NCBI GenBank assembly: GCA_045532055.1 | Contig: JAZSFF010000045.1 | Span: 1 to 42,660, forward strand | Source of the DNA: SIG440 sp045532055 | Lineage (GTDB): Bacteria > Bacillota > Clostridia > Monoglobales > Monoglobaceae | Direction: 5' to 3' | DNA: 42,660 nt | Made by a program: the position numbers and the translations under genes | Shown: in pieces, positions 7,796 through 16,839 of the stretch | Layout of the letters: each line of letters begins with the position of its first letter | Numbering within the stretch: the stretch's first letter is position 1 | The notes under the pieces: model-generated | Told to the model about the DNA's origin: nothing | Database searches by the model: none | The model's input: only the letters and a program-made list of their open reading frames with translations

Positions 7796-9694
7796 ATGGC
7801 GAAAATCAAAGTATTGCCTCAGACTGTTGCTGACAAAATTGCGGCAGGAGAGGTTGCCGAGAGACCTGCGGCGGTAGTCAAGGAATTGGTTGAAAATTCC
7901 ATTGACGCAGGGGCAGACCGAATTTGTGTTGAAATCAAAAAAGGCGGCATTGCTTATATCTCTGTGGAGGATAACGGAAAGGGTATCCCCTATGATGAGG
8001 TGGAGTATGCCTTTGTTCGCCATGCCACCAGCAAGCTGAGGGAAATTGATGATTTGTTCAGCATTGAGACCATGGGATTCCGAGGGGAGGCTCTCGCCAG
8101 CATTTGTGCGGTTTCGGATGTAGAAGTTATAACCAAGGAGAGAGAAGCTGCAGAGGGTGCACATGTGGTGGTTAATCACGGGGTTGTTTCTCAAAAAGAG
8201 ACCATTGCTTGCAATACGGGGACTGTTATGATGGTTGAAAATTTGTTTGCATCTGTTCCTGCAAGGATGAAGTTTCTTAAAAAAGACTCTACAGAGGCAG
8301 GGTATGTTGAAGATGTGCTGAGCAGGATTGCCCTTTCAAAACCTGAAATTGCATTCAAATATATCTGTGACGGCAAGGAGATTTTCTCGACTTCCGGTGA
8401 CGGACAGCTTAAAAATGCTATACTTAATATATACGGAATTGAACACGCAAAGGGTGTTCTTGAAGTCAATCACACAGAGCATGGCGTTACTGTAAAAGGC
8501 GTTGTAGGCAAGGCAGAACTTGCCAGAGGCAACCGTGCCCGCCAGACATTGTTTGTCAACGGCAGGTACATAAAAAATCACGTGGTGTCAAAGGTGGTTG
8601 AGGAAGCATACAGAAATGTTGTCATGACCGGAAAGTTTCCGTTTTTTGTTCTTGACATACAGCTTGCTCCGCAACTTGTGGATGTTAATGTTCACCCTGC
8701 AAAAACTGAAATCAAGTTTGCCAACGAAAAAGAAATCTATGATATTGTTTATCATGGTGTAAAAAATGCTATCTATCAAAGACCGGAAATTCCTCAAACA
8801 AAAGAGCAGGTTGTAGAAAATCTTCAATCCAGAATACAGTTTAAGCCGGCAGTGAAAAATCAGGAAAACTCCCATGGTGAAGCAGTTGACAGGGGAATGG
8901 TTGCAGAGTTTCTGAAAAACACAATGCCCCAAAGCACTGGAACGGCATTTAAAGAGTCCATAAGCGATTTTGTGTTTGACAGAGGACAGACAAAACCGGA
9001 AAATAGTTTTGAAAAGATTTTTGAATATACCCTGGTTGACAAAACAGAAACAAAAAAAACCGACATGGATAAGGAAGGCATAGCAGATGAGCAACTTATA
9101 GGTGATCTGAAAAAAGAATTCAGGATAGCAGGTCAGGTTTTTGATACCTATGTTATAGCAAGCCGTGAAGACGAAATGTTTTTGATAGACCAGCATGCCG
9201 CACACGAGAGAAAACGGTTCGAGAAGCTGAAAAAGGATTATGAGGACAGAGGAGTGACGGGCCAAAGGCTGCTTGCTCCCGTTGTCCTGGATGTTGACAG
9301 CAAGGAATTGCAAATTATTCGTGACAACAAGGAAACTTTTGAAAAAATGGGATTTGATATTCAGGAGTTTGGCAGAAATTCGGCACTTGTTTATGAGACG
9401 CCCTTTATTTCGGACGAAGATGACATAAAGGCTCTGGCTCTTGAAGTTATAGCTGGAATGGGCGATTCAAGACCCTTGGGGATTCTTAGCTTTGAGGAAC
9501 GGATTCTGGACACTATTTCCTGCAAATATGCAATTAAAGCAAACAAAAAACTTAGTATTCTTGAGATGGAAGCCCTTGTAAAAGATGTTGAAGAGTTAGA
9601 AAGTGCAGGGATAACAACCTGCCCCCATGGCAGACCAATAAAGGTGAAGTTTACAAAGCGTGAGATTGAGAAGTTGTTCAAACGGATAGTTTAG
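7796..9694 (+). CDS. mutL: DNA mismatch repair endonuclease MutL
   Basis: 632-residue partner of MutS. The N-terminal GHKL ATPase is clear: AAGEVAERPAAVVKELVENSIDAGA, VEDNGKGI, TMGFRGEALASI, and VDVNVHPAKTEIKF. A variable linker covers about 345-435. The C-terminal dimerisation/nuclease domain has DQHAAHERKRFE from residue 465 (motif DQHA-x2-E-x4-E), SCKYAIKA, CPHGRP and FTKREIEKLFKR, so this is the endonuclease-active type typical of bacteria lacking MutH. It starts 24 bases after mutS and ends eight bases before miaA. Confidence 0.97.
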   Translation: MAKIKVLPQTVADKIAAGEVAERPAAVVKELVENSIDAGADRICVEIKKGGIAYISVEDNGKGIPYDEVEYAFVRHATSKLREIDDLFSIETMGFRGEALASICAVSDVEVITKEREAAEGAHVVVNHGVVSQKETIACNTGTVMMVENLFASVPARMKFLKKDSTEAGYVEDVLSRIALSKPEIAFKYICDGKEIFSTSGDGQLKNAILNIYGIEHAKGVLEVNHTEHGVTVKGVVGKAELARGNRARQTLFVNGRYIKNHVVSKVVEEAYRNVVMTGKFPFFVLDIQLAPQLVDVNVHPAKTEIKFANEKEIYDIVYHGVKNAIYQRPEIPQTKEQVVENLQSRIQFKPAVKNQENSHGEAVDRGMVAEFLKNTMPQSTGTAFKESISDFVFDRGQTKPENSFEKIFEYTLVDKTETKKTDMDKEGIADEQLIGDLKKEFRIAGQVFDTYVIASREDEMFLIDQHAAHERKRFEKLKKDYEDRGVTGQRLLAPVVLDVDSKELQIIRDNKETFEKMGFDIQEFGRNSALVYETPFISDEDDIKALALEVIAGMGDSRPLGILSFEERILDTISCKYAIKANKKLSILEMEALVKDVEELESAGITTCPHGRPIKVKFTKREIEKLFKRIV

Positions 9695-9702
9695 GAGGAC
9701 AT

Positions 9703-10641
9703 ATGCTGAAAAAAATTGTGGCAATCGCAGGGCCTACTGCATCAGGAAAGACAGCCCTTGCTTTGAAAATTGCGGAGCGGTTTGACGGTGAGGTGGTTTC
9801 CTGTGATTCCATGCAGATTTACAGGCACATGGATGTGGGAACAGCAAAGCCATCTATTGAGGAAATGGAGCGGATTCCGCATCATATGATTGATATTGTT
9901 GAACCCAGTGAAAATTACAGCGTTGCGGATTTTGTGGAGAAAGCACGGGAATGCATTGATGATATCATAGACAGGGGAAAACTGCCGGTTCTTGCAGGAG
10001 GTACCGGACTTTATATGGACAGCATTATTGAAAATATAGAGTTTGGAGATTTTGGAAGCGACCAGGAGTTTAGGCGTGAGATGGAAAGACTGGCGGGGCA
10101 ACAGGGTAATGAGGCGGTGCACAAACTTTTGGAAGAAAAAGACCCTGAGGCGGCAGAAAAAATACATCCCAACAATGTGCGGCGTGTTATACGAGCGTTG
10201 GAGGTGTGCAGGCTAACAGGTAAGACATTCACCCAAGTGAATATGGAGTCAAAGCGGCAAAAAATGTATGATGCTTTGATTTTTGCTATTGATACTGAAC
10301 GTGAAGTCCTTTATGAGAGAATAAATGCCAGGGTGGACAGAATGATTGAAGAAGGTTTGCTTGAGGAGGTTCAGGGGCTTCGGGGCATGGGAATCAGCAA
10401 AGAACATACCGCTATGCAGGCAATCGGATACAAGGAGCTTATGGAATTTCTTGACGGTGACTGTGGATTTGATGAGGCTGTGGAAAAAATCAAGCAGGAA
10501 AGCCGCAGATATGCCAAGAGACAGATCACGTGGTTCAAGCGGAACAAGGACATACACTGGGTCAGCGTGGCAGAAGATGAAGATGTGAAAAAAGTTTTGG
10601 AAAAATGTTTTACTTTTGTGCAAAAGTCTGGTATAATGTAA
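9703..10641 (+). CDS. miaA: tRNA dimethylallyltransferase
   Basis: 312-residue enzyme that transfers a dimethylallyl group to A37 of tRNAs reading UNN codons, making the i6A substrate of the MiaB encoded six kilobases upstream. Motifs: P-loop GPTASGKTALA near the N-terminus, DSMQIYRHMDVGTAKPS, HHMIDIVEP, AGGTGLYMDS, and TRQ-type RYAKRQITWFKRN at the C-terminus. ATG at 9703 has AGGAGG just upstream. hfq, which follows miaA in many bacteria, is not present here. Confidence 0.97.
   Translation: MLKKIVAIAGPTASGKTALALKIAERFDGEVVSCDSMQIYRHMDVGTAKPSIEEMERIPHHMIDIVEPSENYSVADFVEKARECIDDIIDRGKLPVLAGGTGLYMDSIIENIEFGDFGSDQEFRREMERLAGQQGNEAVHKLLEEKDPEAAEKIHPNNVRRVIRALEVCRLTGKTFTQVNMESKRQKMYDALIFAIDTEREVLYERINARVDRMIEEGLLEEVQGLRGMGISKEHTAMQAIGYKELMEFLDGDCGFDEAVEKIKQESRRYAKRQITWFKRNKDIHWVSVAEDEDVKKVLEKCFTFVQKSGIM
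10609..10637 (+). promoter_or_regulatory. Probable promoter inside the end of miaA
   Basis: TTTACT (10609-10614), 17 bases, then perfect TATAAT (10632-10637), overlapping the last miaA codons and about 37 bases before the HlyD-like gene. It would uncouple the division cluster from the mismatch-repair operon. The -35 matches only four of six consensus bases. Confidence 0.5.
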
Positions 10642-10673
10642 GTTGGTAGAAAAACTGAACGGAGTTTTTGGAT

Positions 10674-11948
10674 ATGTCAAACAACGAAAGGCAAAAACGG
10701 CGTGAAAAGAAGCGGAGCAGAAGAGGGTTTATAAGTTTCCTCATATATGCTTTTTTGCTTTGTATTGCTGTGAATCTGATGCTTAGTGCAGGCAACAGGC
10801 TTGAGACTATGATTGTGAGGACAGGCTCTGAAGAAGAGATAATTGAAACTGAGGGGTTTGTTTTCAGAAAACAGACGGTTATATCCGCACCTGATTCGGG
10901 ATACCTTTATTGCGAGGTAGATGAGGACCAGCGTGTAAAGGTCGGCGAGGCCGTTATGTATATTTATAAGAGCCAGATTAATCCGGCGGTAAGCAATGAG
11001 CTCAAAACAATTGAAGAAGAAATTAAAAAACTGTCCGGCGGTTCGTTGACAAGTGATGTATTCAGCAATGATACGGCAAAAATTGAACAGAGCATAGCCC
11101 AAAAGCTGAAGACCGTCCCCAAACTGGGATTTGAAAACAGGGTTGAGACTGTGGGCGAAATAAAACAACAGGTAAACACCCTTATTGAAGAAAGACGGAT
11201 AATTTCCGGAGAAATCGAGCCTCAGGACAAGTCTGCTCAGATACAGGAACTTAAGAAAAAAAAGGCAGAACTTGAAAAACAGCATAACATAGAAAGAACT
11301 ATTGTACATTCCCCTAAGGCGGGGGCGTTTACCGCCAGGATTGACGGAATGGAAGAACTTCTGAATACAGATGCGTTGAAAAATGTGTCTGTGGAGTATC
11401 TTAATGAGCTTGACAAAAAAAATATATCAGTTAAGACATCTGACAAGGTGGAAAATGGAGACAAAATAGGGAAAATTGTTGATAACTTTGGCTGGAGTGT
11501 AGCTGTGCTTATTCCGGAGGATATGGCGGAGGATATTGATGTAGGGGACAGCGTAAAAATCAGGTTTTCGGATGTAGGAATTGAGACGGTGGACACTGTG
11601 GTTTCAGCAGTCAGTGCTGCGGACGGTGGCAAGGTTGCGGTAACACTTTTTACCGGCAAATATGTGGACATGATTTATTCTTCTTCAAAAGCTAAGATAG
11701 AGCTTATAAAACACAGCTATACAGGGTTCAGAATCCCATCGGAGAGTATAAGGATTGTGGATGGCAAAACGGGAGTATATGTAATAAGGAATGATAAGGC
11801 TCATTTTGTTCCTGCAAACATCCTGTATAATAATAAAAAATGGGCGATAGTGTCAGAAAAGTTTGACAGTGGCAGCCGGAGCGTCAAGCTCTATGATGAG
11901 TTGATTGTCAACGGAAAGAATCTTTATGACGGTAAGGTAGTGAGATAA
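10674..11948 (+). CDS. HlyD-family membrane fusion/adaptor-like protein, division-cluster type
   Basis: 424-residue protein with a basic cytoplasmic N-terminus, one membrane segment at about 18-39, and a large extracytoplasmic part. The first half of a lipoyl/barrel-sandwich hybrid lies at about 60-100 (GFVFRKQTVISAPDSGYLY...VGEAVMYIY), a charged coiled coil at about 105-210, the second half with SPKAGAFTARIDG, then beta-barrel-like sequence. This is the architecture of HlyD/RND adaptors. ATG at 10674 is preferred over TTG at 10668 because GGAG at 10661 is correctly spaced from it. No ABC or RND partner is adjacent. It overlaps yggS by one base and leads the division genes, taking the place where Bacillus has ylmD. 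The substrate is unknown; a role in cell division or wall synthesis is only inferred from context. Confidence 0.75.
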   Translation: MSNNERQKRREKKRSRRGFISFLIYAFLLCIAVNLMLSAGNRLETMIVRTGSEEEIIETEGFVFRKQTVISAPDSGYLYCEVDEDQRVKVGEAVMYIYKSQINPAVSNELKTIEEEIKKLSGGSLTSDVFSNDTAKIEQSIAQKLKTVPKLGFENRVETVGEIKQQVNTLIEERRIISGEIEPQDKSAQIQELKKKKAELEKQHNIERTIVHSPKAGAFTARIDGMEELLNTDALKNVSVEYLNELDKKNISVKTSDKVENGDKIGKIVDNFGWSVAVLIPEDMAEDIDVGDSVKIRFSDVGIETVDTVVSAVSAADGGKVAVTLFTGKYVDMIYSSSKAKIELIKHSYTGFRIPSESIRIVDGKTGVYVIRNDKAHFVPANILYNNKKWAIVSEKFDSGSRSVKLYDELIVNGKNLYDGKVVR

Positions 11949-12643
11949 TGGAGTATATTGAAAAAAATCTGGCAGAGGTAGAACAAAAGATTAAAGATAC
12001 GGCAGAAAATTGTGGCAGAGAGCCACAAAGTGTAAGGCTTATAGCAGTGACTAAAACTTATGGGGTTGACGTGATAAACAGGGCTATTGATGCAGGGGTT
12101 ACGGACATTGGAGAAAACCGTGTTCAGGAGATAATGGAAAAGTACAATGATGTAAAGCCTGTTACTTGGCATCTGATTGGGCACTTGCAAAAAAACAAAG
12201 TTAAGTATATAATAGATAAGGTGGAACTTATTCATTCGGTTGACAGCTTTGAACTTGCCAAGGAGATTGACAAGCAGGCAAAGAAGCACAACAAAGTGCA
12301 GAGAATTCTTCTGGAAGTCAATGTTTCAGGGGAGGAATCAAAGTTTGGCATGAGGCCGGAGGAATGCATTGAAAATTGCCGCAGGATAGCAGAACTTGAC
12401 AACGTAAAGATTGAGGGACTTATGACTATAGCACCTTTTGTTGAGGAAAAAGAAATTCTTGAGGGGGTGTTTAAGGGACTTAAGGAACTATCCCTTGCCA
12501 TAGAAAAAGAGAATATTGAAAGAGTTTCAATGACAGAACTCTCTATGGGCATGACAAATGATTTCCACACAGCAATAGAAAATGGGTCCACTATGGTTAG
12601 AGTGGGCACAGGCATATTCGGTAAGCGGGATTACAGTAAATAG
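11948..12643 (+). CDS. yggS: YggS/PLPBP family pyridoxal phosphate homeostasis protein
   Basis: 231-residue single-domain, alanine-racemase-fold PLP-binding protein (YlmE in Bacillus) that buffers free PLP and influences amino acid balance; no enzymatic turnover is established. Motifs: LIAVTKTYGVDVINRAIDAG, with the PLP-lysine in VTKT; GENRVQE; WHLIGHLQKNKVKYI; LLEVNVSGEESKFGM; and ELSMGMTNDFHTAIENGSTMVRVGTGIFG. The ATG overlaps the preceding TAA by one base. It heads the classical yggS-sepF-ylmH-divIVA string. Confidence 0.95.
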   Translation: MEYIEKNLAEVEQKIKDTAENCGREPQSVRLIAVTKTYGVDVINRAIDAGVTDIGENRVQEIMEKYNDVKPVTWHLIGHLQKNKVKYIIDKVELIHSVDSFELAKEIDKQAKKHNKVQRILLEVNVSGEESKFGMRPEECIENCRRIAELDNVKIEGLMTIAPFVEEKEILEGVFKGLKELSLAIEKENIERVSMTELSMGMTNDFHTAIENGSTMVRVGTGIFGKRDYSK

Positions 12644-12721
12644 AGACAACATGAATGAACAGCCTTTGGTTTGATGTTGAAGTATTATAAAACTTAAATA
12701 TAAATCCGGGAGGAAAAAGTT

Positions 12722-13177
12722 ATGAGTATTGTAAACAAAATGTTGAATCTTATAGGGTTTGACACACAGGATGAATATGAGGATGAGCTGATTGAAAACA
12801 GTGAGTTCTCAAACAGCCAGGGTTTTGATGATGATGAAACCGAGACCTTTGAGGGTGGCAAACGTAATAAGGTTGTGAAAATACACACAACCGCACAGCT
12901 TAAGCTGGTTGTTATGCAACCCGAAACTTTTGAGGATGCAAGGGATATTGCAAACCACTTGAAGAGCAAAAAACCCGTGGTTATGAACCTTGAATCTGTT
13001 GACCGTGAAGTGGCACGCAGAATTGTTGACTTCCTCAGCGGTGCAGTTTATGCCCTTGATGGAAACATTCAGAAAGTTTCAAACGGAATTTTCCTTATTG
13101 CACCCTATAACGTGGGTATAATGGGGGATTTCAAGGATGAACTCAGAAACAAGGGAATCTTCCCCTGGAGCAACTAA
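12722..13177 (+). CDS. sepF: Cell division protein SepF
   Basis: 151-residue FtsZ-binding protein that bundles and tethers Z-ring filaments to the membrane. The short N-terminal amphipathic helix is MSIVNKMLNLIGF, then an acidic linker (about 17-50), then the SepF core with KVVKIHTTAQLKLVVMQP, VVMNLESVDREVARRIVDFLSGAVYALDG and GIFLIAPYNV. The start follows GGGAGGAAAAAG. It is separated from yggS by 78 bases of AT-rich sequence that could hold a weak promoter, and overlaps ylmH by one base. ylmG, usually between sepF and ylmH, is missing. Confidence 0.96.
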   Translation: MSIVNKMLNLIGFDTQDEYEDELIENSEFSNSQGFDDDETETFEGGKRNKVVKIHTTAQLKLVVMQPETFEDARDIANHLKSKKPVVMNLESVDREVARRIVDFLSGAVYALDGNIQKVSNGIFLIAPYNVGIMGDFKDELRNKGIFPWSN

Positions 13178-13932
13178 TGGACAACCATCTTGATGAAAAG
13201 ATGCTTATTGCCCGTGCGGAGGATGCAGTCGCCCTTTGCGAAAGGCAGAATTGCATTAAATTTGTGGGGTTTCTTACCCCGGCAGAGGCGGAGACGGTGC
13301 GTAGAAATTTGTCGCCAAGCCAGGTGAAAACGGTGTTCTTTGGCGGTTATCCCAATGCGGAGCGGACTCTTTTTGTGGCACTTCCTGATTATCTTGAGGA
13401 AGCGGATGCAGGTGAGCTTGTGTCTGTGCTTGAAATAACGGGTAGAGATGTGGGGGAACTTAAACATCCTGACTTTCTGGGCAGTCTTTTGGGCCTTGGA
13501 ATAAGACGTGATAAAATAGGTGATATTCTGGTGATGGAGGATAAATCTCTGGTTTTCGTCACAGAAAACATTGCTGAGTATATCATTGAAAATTTGACAA
13601 AGGTTGGCCGCAGGGGTGTCAAGGTTAAGCTTGTGAAAATCAGCGAAACCGAAATACCTGGACGCAGGGTTGAGATAATTCGGTCAACAGTTGCAGCGCT
13701 TAGACTTGACAGCGTTGTAGCTGCAGCGTTGCGAACATCAAGGTCTGTTGCCGCCACGGCAATTTCAGAGGGCAGAGTTTTTGTAAACTGGGTTCAGGTA
13801 GAAAGTTCTTCACACAAAATCAAACCGGGAGACGTTTTTTCGGTGCGGGGTGCAGGCAGATTCAGGCTTTCTGAAGAAACGAGAGAAACAAAAAAAGGCC
13901 GAATCAGTATATACATAGAAAAAATGATTTAG
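13177..13932 (+). CDS. ylmH: YlmH family S4-domain RNA-binding protein
   Basis: 251-residue protein. The N-terminal part has the YlmH signature (CIKFVGFLTPAEAE, FFGGYPNAERTLFVALPDYL, GSLLGLGIRRDKIGDIL). The C-terminal S4 domain (about 176-240) contains LDSVVAAALRTSRSVAATAISEGRVFVNW and KPGDVFSVRGAGRFRL. Family members bind stalled 50S subunits with peptidyl-tRNA in ribosome quality control and were first noted for their place beside division genes. The ATG overlaps the sepF stop by one base. Confidence 0.94.
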   Translation: MDNHLDEKMLIARAEDAVALCERQNCIKFVGFLTPAEAETVRRNLSPSQVKTVFFGGYPNAERTLFVALPDYLEEADAGELVSVLEITGRDVGELKHPDFLGSLLGLGIRRDKIGDILVMEDKSLVFVTENIAEYIIENLTKVGRRGVKVKLVKISETEIPGRRVEIIRSTVAALRLDSVVAAALRTSRSVAATAISEGRVFVNWVQVESSSHKIKPGDVFSVRGAGRFRLSEETRETKKGRISIYIEKMI

Positions 13933-14017
13933 ATAAAAAAGACGGGAAAGTTATTTGCATAAAAGTATAGAAATTTAAAGCCGCGGCGAATTGCCGGAGG
14001 CGGAATGGAGAGTTTTT

Positions 14018-14677
14018 ATGTTGACGCCATTAGAAATTGAAAACAGAAAATTTAAAAAAGGTGTTATGGGTTATAATCCTACAGAGGTTGAGGAGTTTCT
14101 TGCGGTAATAAGCGAAAGTTATGAGCTTATTTATAAGGAAAACCTTGCCAACAAGGACAAAATCAATATGCTTTCAAATGCCATAAAGCAGTATAAGAAT
14201 ATGGAAGAGGCTCTTCAGAGTGCCATATTGGTTGCTCAAAGTGCAGGGGATGAACTTGTTCAAAACGCAAAAAAGAGGGCGGAAAATATTATTGTTGATG
14301 CAGAAAATAAGGCGTCACAGCTCCTGTCGGATGCAAGCCGTGAGGTTACACGGGTTAGCTATGAGTATGAAGAAATGCGTCGTAGTGTTGAGGTGTTCAG
14401 AACCAGGATAATATCCCTCCTTACATCGCAGCTCGATATTGTCAAAGAGTTCGATATGCCTGAAAGAAAGAACAGAGAACGACAGGAAGTACAGTTTGAC
14501 GCCAAAGCTGTTGAAGTTGCTCTGGAGAATACTGAAGAAGATAAGTCAGTTTTGTCTACACTGGAAAAGCTTGAGCAGGTTACTATGGAACTTCCCAAAA
14601 TTACTGTTAATGAAAGAGGCGAATATGTAGCCGTAGAACCTAAAGCTGAAGATGCTGCAGAGAGCGAAGAGGCGTAA
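14018..14677 (+). CDS. divIVA: DivIVA domain cell polarity/division protein
   Basis: 219-residue coiled-coil protein that recognises negatively curved membrane at poles and septa. The N-terminal DivIVA motif is clear (MLTPLEIENRKFKKGVMGYN, PTEVEEFL), followed by heptad-rich sequence to about residue 145 and an acidic C-terminal tail. A longer frame starting at 13991 exists, but ATG at 14018 is chosen because TGGAG sits seven bases upstream and the family begins here. The 85-base gap after ylmH contains a GC-rich inverted repeat (CGGC-GAATT-GCCG, 13984-13996) close to the ribosome site that could affect translation. Confidence 0.94.
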   Translation: MLTPLEIENRKFKKGVMGYNPTEVEEFLAVISESYELIYKENLANKDKINMLSNAIKQYKNMEEALQSAILVAQSAGDELVQNAKKRAENIIVDAENKASQLLSDASREVTRVSYEYEEMRRSVEVFRTRIISLLTSQLDIVKEFDMPERKNRERQEVQFDAKAVEVALENTEEDKSVLSTLEKLEQVTMELPKITVNERGEYVAVEPKAEDAAESEEA

Positions 14678-14745
14678 AGGGATAATAAGACTTTAGGCTT
14701 TAATAAAAAAGGCAGATGCCGCACATGTTTTTACGGGTGAGAAAG

Positions 14746-15222
14746 ATGATTTATTTTGTAATTGGTGCAGTTGTTGTTTTGATAGACCTGCTGACCAAAC
14801 TATGGGCAAAGGTATGCCTTGCAAAAATAGTGACAATCCCTGTGATTGAAGAGATATTTCACCTCACCTATGTTGAAAACAGAGGTGCGGCATTTGGTGT
14901 ATTTCAGGGACAGAGGACGTTTTTTATTTTGGTGGCAATAGTTGTTGCTGCTGTGGTGGGATATATTGCTATAAAGTATAAAAACAAGCCATGGCTATTG
15001 AATCTGGGACTCAGCTTTTTGTCAGCGGGTGCTTTGGGAAATACAATTGACAGAATATGGCAGGGGTATGTGGTTGACTTTTTTGATTTCAGGCTGATTG
15101 ACTTCCCTGTTTTTAATGTTGCTGATGTTTTTGTGTGTCTGGGTGCAGGATTGGTTGCGGTGTTTTTTGTGTTTTTTGAGGAGAAGTATAAAAAAAGGGA
15201 ATGTGAAAATGATGAAAATTGA
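14746..15222 (+). CDS. lspA: Lipoprotein signal peptidase (signal peptidase II)
   Basis: 158-residue, four-helix membrane aspartyl protease that removes signal peptides from diacylglyceryl-modified prolipoproteins. The catalytic Asp motifs are seen as GNTIDRIWQGYVVDF and FPVFNVADVFV; the other family blocks are VLIDLLTKLWAK at the N-terminus and VENRGAAFGVFQGQ. ATG at 14746 is preferred for its GGGTGAG ribosome site and typical MIYFVIGA start; in-frame ATGs at 14716 and 14725 are less likely. The 3' end overlaps the rluD-type gene by 14 bases. Confidence 0.95.
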   Translation: MIYFVIGAVVVLIDLLTKLWAKVCLAKIVTIPVIEEIFHLTYVENRGAAFGVFQGQRTFFILVAIVVAAVVGYIAIKYKNKPWLLNLGLSFLSAGALGNTIDRIWQGYVVDFFDFRLIDFPVFNVADVFVCLGAGLVAVFFVFFEEKYKKRECENDEN

Positions 15223-16120
15223 AAACGTAATAGGTGGCAAGCGTCTGGACGTTTTCTTGGCAGAGGCACTCTGCGAGTTGACACGTTCCAGAATACAGAA
15301 ATTGATTGCCGAGGGGTGCATAACAGTTAATGGCAATGCTGTACGGGCAAACTACAAACTTAGCGATGAAGATGTGGTGGAAGTGGAAATTCCTGAGGCA
15401 AAAGAGACCCAGATTCAGCCAGAGAAGATTTCTCTGGATATAGTATATGAGGATGAACATATGCTGGTTGTCAACAAACCCCAGGGAATGGTGGTACATC
15501 CGGCAGCAGGGAATTATAACGGGACCCTGGTGAATGCTTTGATGGCACATTGCGGTCACAATCTGTCGGGGATTAACGGTGAGATAAGACCCGGAATACT
15601 TCATAGAATTGACAAGGACACAAGTGGACTTCTGATGGTTGCCAAGAATGATAAAGCGCATCTGGGGTTGTCCCAACAGATAAAGGAGCACAGCCTTACC
15701 CGTGAATATCTTGCTTTGGTTCACGGCAGAATAAAAGAGGACAGCGGCACCATTGATGCCCCTATTGGCAGGGATGAGAAAGACCGCAAAAAGATGACCA
15801 TAACTCAAAAGAATTCAAAAGATGCGGTTACGCATTTTTTTGTATTGGAGAGATTTGATAAATATACGTTTATACGTTGTCGCCTTGAAACTGGCCGTAC
15901 ACATCAGATACGTGTGCATATGTCAAAGAAGGGCCATCCCATTGTGGGTGACCCTGTTTATGGCACAAAAAGAGAGGAATTCAAATTAAACGGACAGTTG
16001 CTTCATGCACATATGATAGGATATGTGCATCCCGCAACGGGAGAATACATGGAGTTTTCGAGACCTGTTCCTGAATATTTTGAAGAAGTGTTGGAAAAAC
16101 TGAGGAGGAAAAGCCAGTGA
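15209..16120 (+). CDS. rluD: RluA/RluD family 23S rRNA pseudouridine synthase
   Basis: 303-residue enzyme that isomerises uridine to pseudouridine in RNA, most likely 23S rRNA. An N-terminal S4 domain (about 10-70) has RLDVFLAEALCELTRSRIQKLI. The catalytic domain carries NKPQGMVVHPAAGN, the Asp-bearing HRIDKDTSGLLMVAKND, and ETGRTHQIRVHMSKKGHPIVGDPVYG. The frame is open far upstream into lspA, but ATG at 15209 (or 15212) fits AAGGGA at 15195 and the domain start. The lspA-rluD pairing is common in Firmicutes. RluD versus another RluA-family site cannot be settled from the sequence alone. Confidence 0.92.
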   Translation: MMKIENVIGGKRLDVFLAEALCELTRSRIQKLIAEGCITVNGNAVRANYKLSDEDVVEVEIPEAKETQIQPEKISLDIVYEDEHMLVVNKPQGMVVHPAAGNYNGTLVNALMAHCGHNLSGINGEIRPGILHRIDKDTSGLLMVAKNDKAHLGLSQQIKEHSLTREYLALVHGRIKEDSGTIDAPIGRDEKDRKKMTITQKNSKDAVTHFFVLERFDKYTFIRCRLETGRTHQIRVHMSKKGHPIVGDPVYGTKREEFKLNGQLLHAHMIGYVHPATGEYMEFSRPVPEYFEEVLEKLRRKSQ

Positions 16121-16815
16121 GTTTGCATGAGGAGCACAGAAAGAGACTGGACAGAAAAGTAAATACATTTGGTCTTGATATGCTGGAAATTCACGAACAG
16201 CTGGAGCATATTTTGTTTGCTGTTATTCCGAGAGGTGATACAAATGAACTGGCACATCGCCTGCTTGAGAGATTCAGGTCTGTTGCAGGGGTTATCAACG
16301 CAGACCCGGAGGAACTTATGGCTATAGATGGTGTGGGCAAAAGAACAGCAATGTTTCTGACGTCTCTGCCTGCACTTTTGGGAATCGTTCAGAGGGGAAT
16401 GACTGTTGGTGCACCCACCCAGTTTGAAAATCATAAACAGATTAAAGACTTTGTGAAGAGTTATTTTTATGGCAAACTGATTGAGGAGGCATATCTGTTC
16501 AGCCTTAATTCGTCCTACAGACTTCTTGCGGTATCAAAAATATCCTCGGGTATCAGTGGCGAGACCTACATATATCCTGAAAAGGTGGCAAGACAGGCAC
16601 TTTTGGATAAGGCCAGTGTGGGGGTTGTGGTTCACAATCACCCTTGCGGAAAGATTAATCCGTCAGTTCCTGACATAAAGCTTTCAAGAGATCTGCTGAA
16701 TGCCTTTAATTCAGTTGGGATTGAACTTGAGGACAGTATTATCGTCTGCAATGAAGAAGTTTTTAGTATGCGTGAAATGGGTTATTTGGAAAAAATCCCC
16801 AAAAAGTATGAGTGA
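16117..16815 (+). CDS. radC: RadC family JAB/JAMM domain protein
   Basis: 232-residue protein with an N-terminal helix-hairpin-helix region (about 20-90; DPEELMAIDGVGKRTAMFL) and a C-terminal JAMM-like metalloprotease fold with VVHNHPCGKINPSVPDIKLSRDL (H-x-H-P-x-G-x4-PS-x2-D). It was originally named as a repair protein, but the true role is unresolved. It starts with GTG overlapping the upstream stop, after TGAGGAGGAAAA. It sits directly before uvrB and uvrA, which keeps a DNA-repair role plausible here. Confidence 0.92.
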   Translation: MSLHEEHRKRLDRKVNTFGLDMLEIHEQLEHILFAVIPRGDTNELAHRLLERFRSVAGVINADPEELMAIDGVGKRTAMFLTSLPALLGIVQRGMTVGAPTQFENHKQIKDFVKSYFYGKLIEEAYLFSLNSSYRLLAVSKISSGISGETYIYPEKVARQALLDKASVGVVVHNHPCGKINPSVPDIKLSRDLLNAFNSVGIELEDSIIVCNEEVFSMREMGYLEKIPKKYE

Positions 16816-16839
16816 TTGTAGTTAACAGAGGTGGGAAGA

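Noticed and set aside
8588..9313. 241-codon minus-strand frame opposite mutL
   Set aside because: It is a Phe/Cys/Lys-rich shadow with no start signal; mutL motifs lie in the opposite frame.
15098..15208. Extended N-terminus for the pseudouridine synthase
   Set aside because: The upstream part is an alternate frame of lspA with no ribosome site; the S4 domain begins after ATG 15209.
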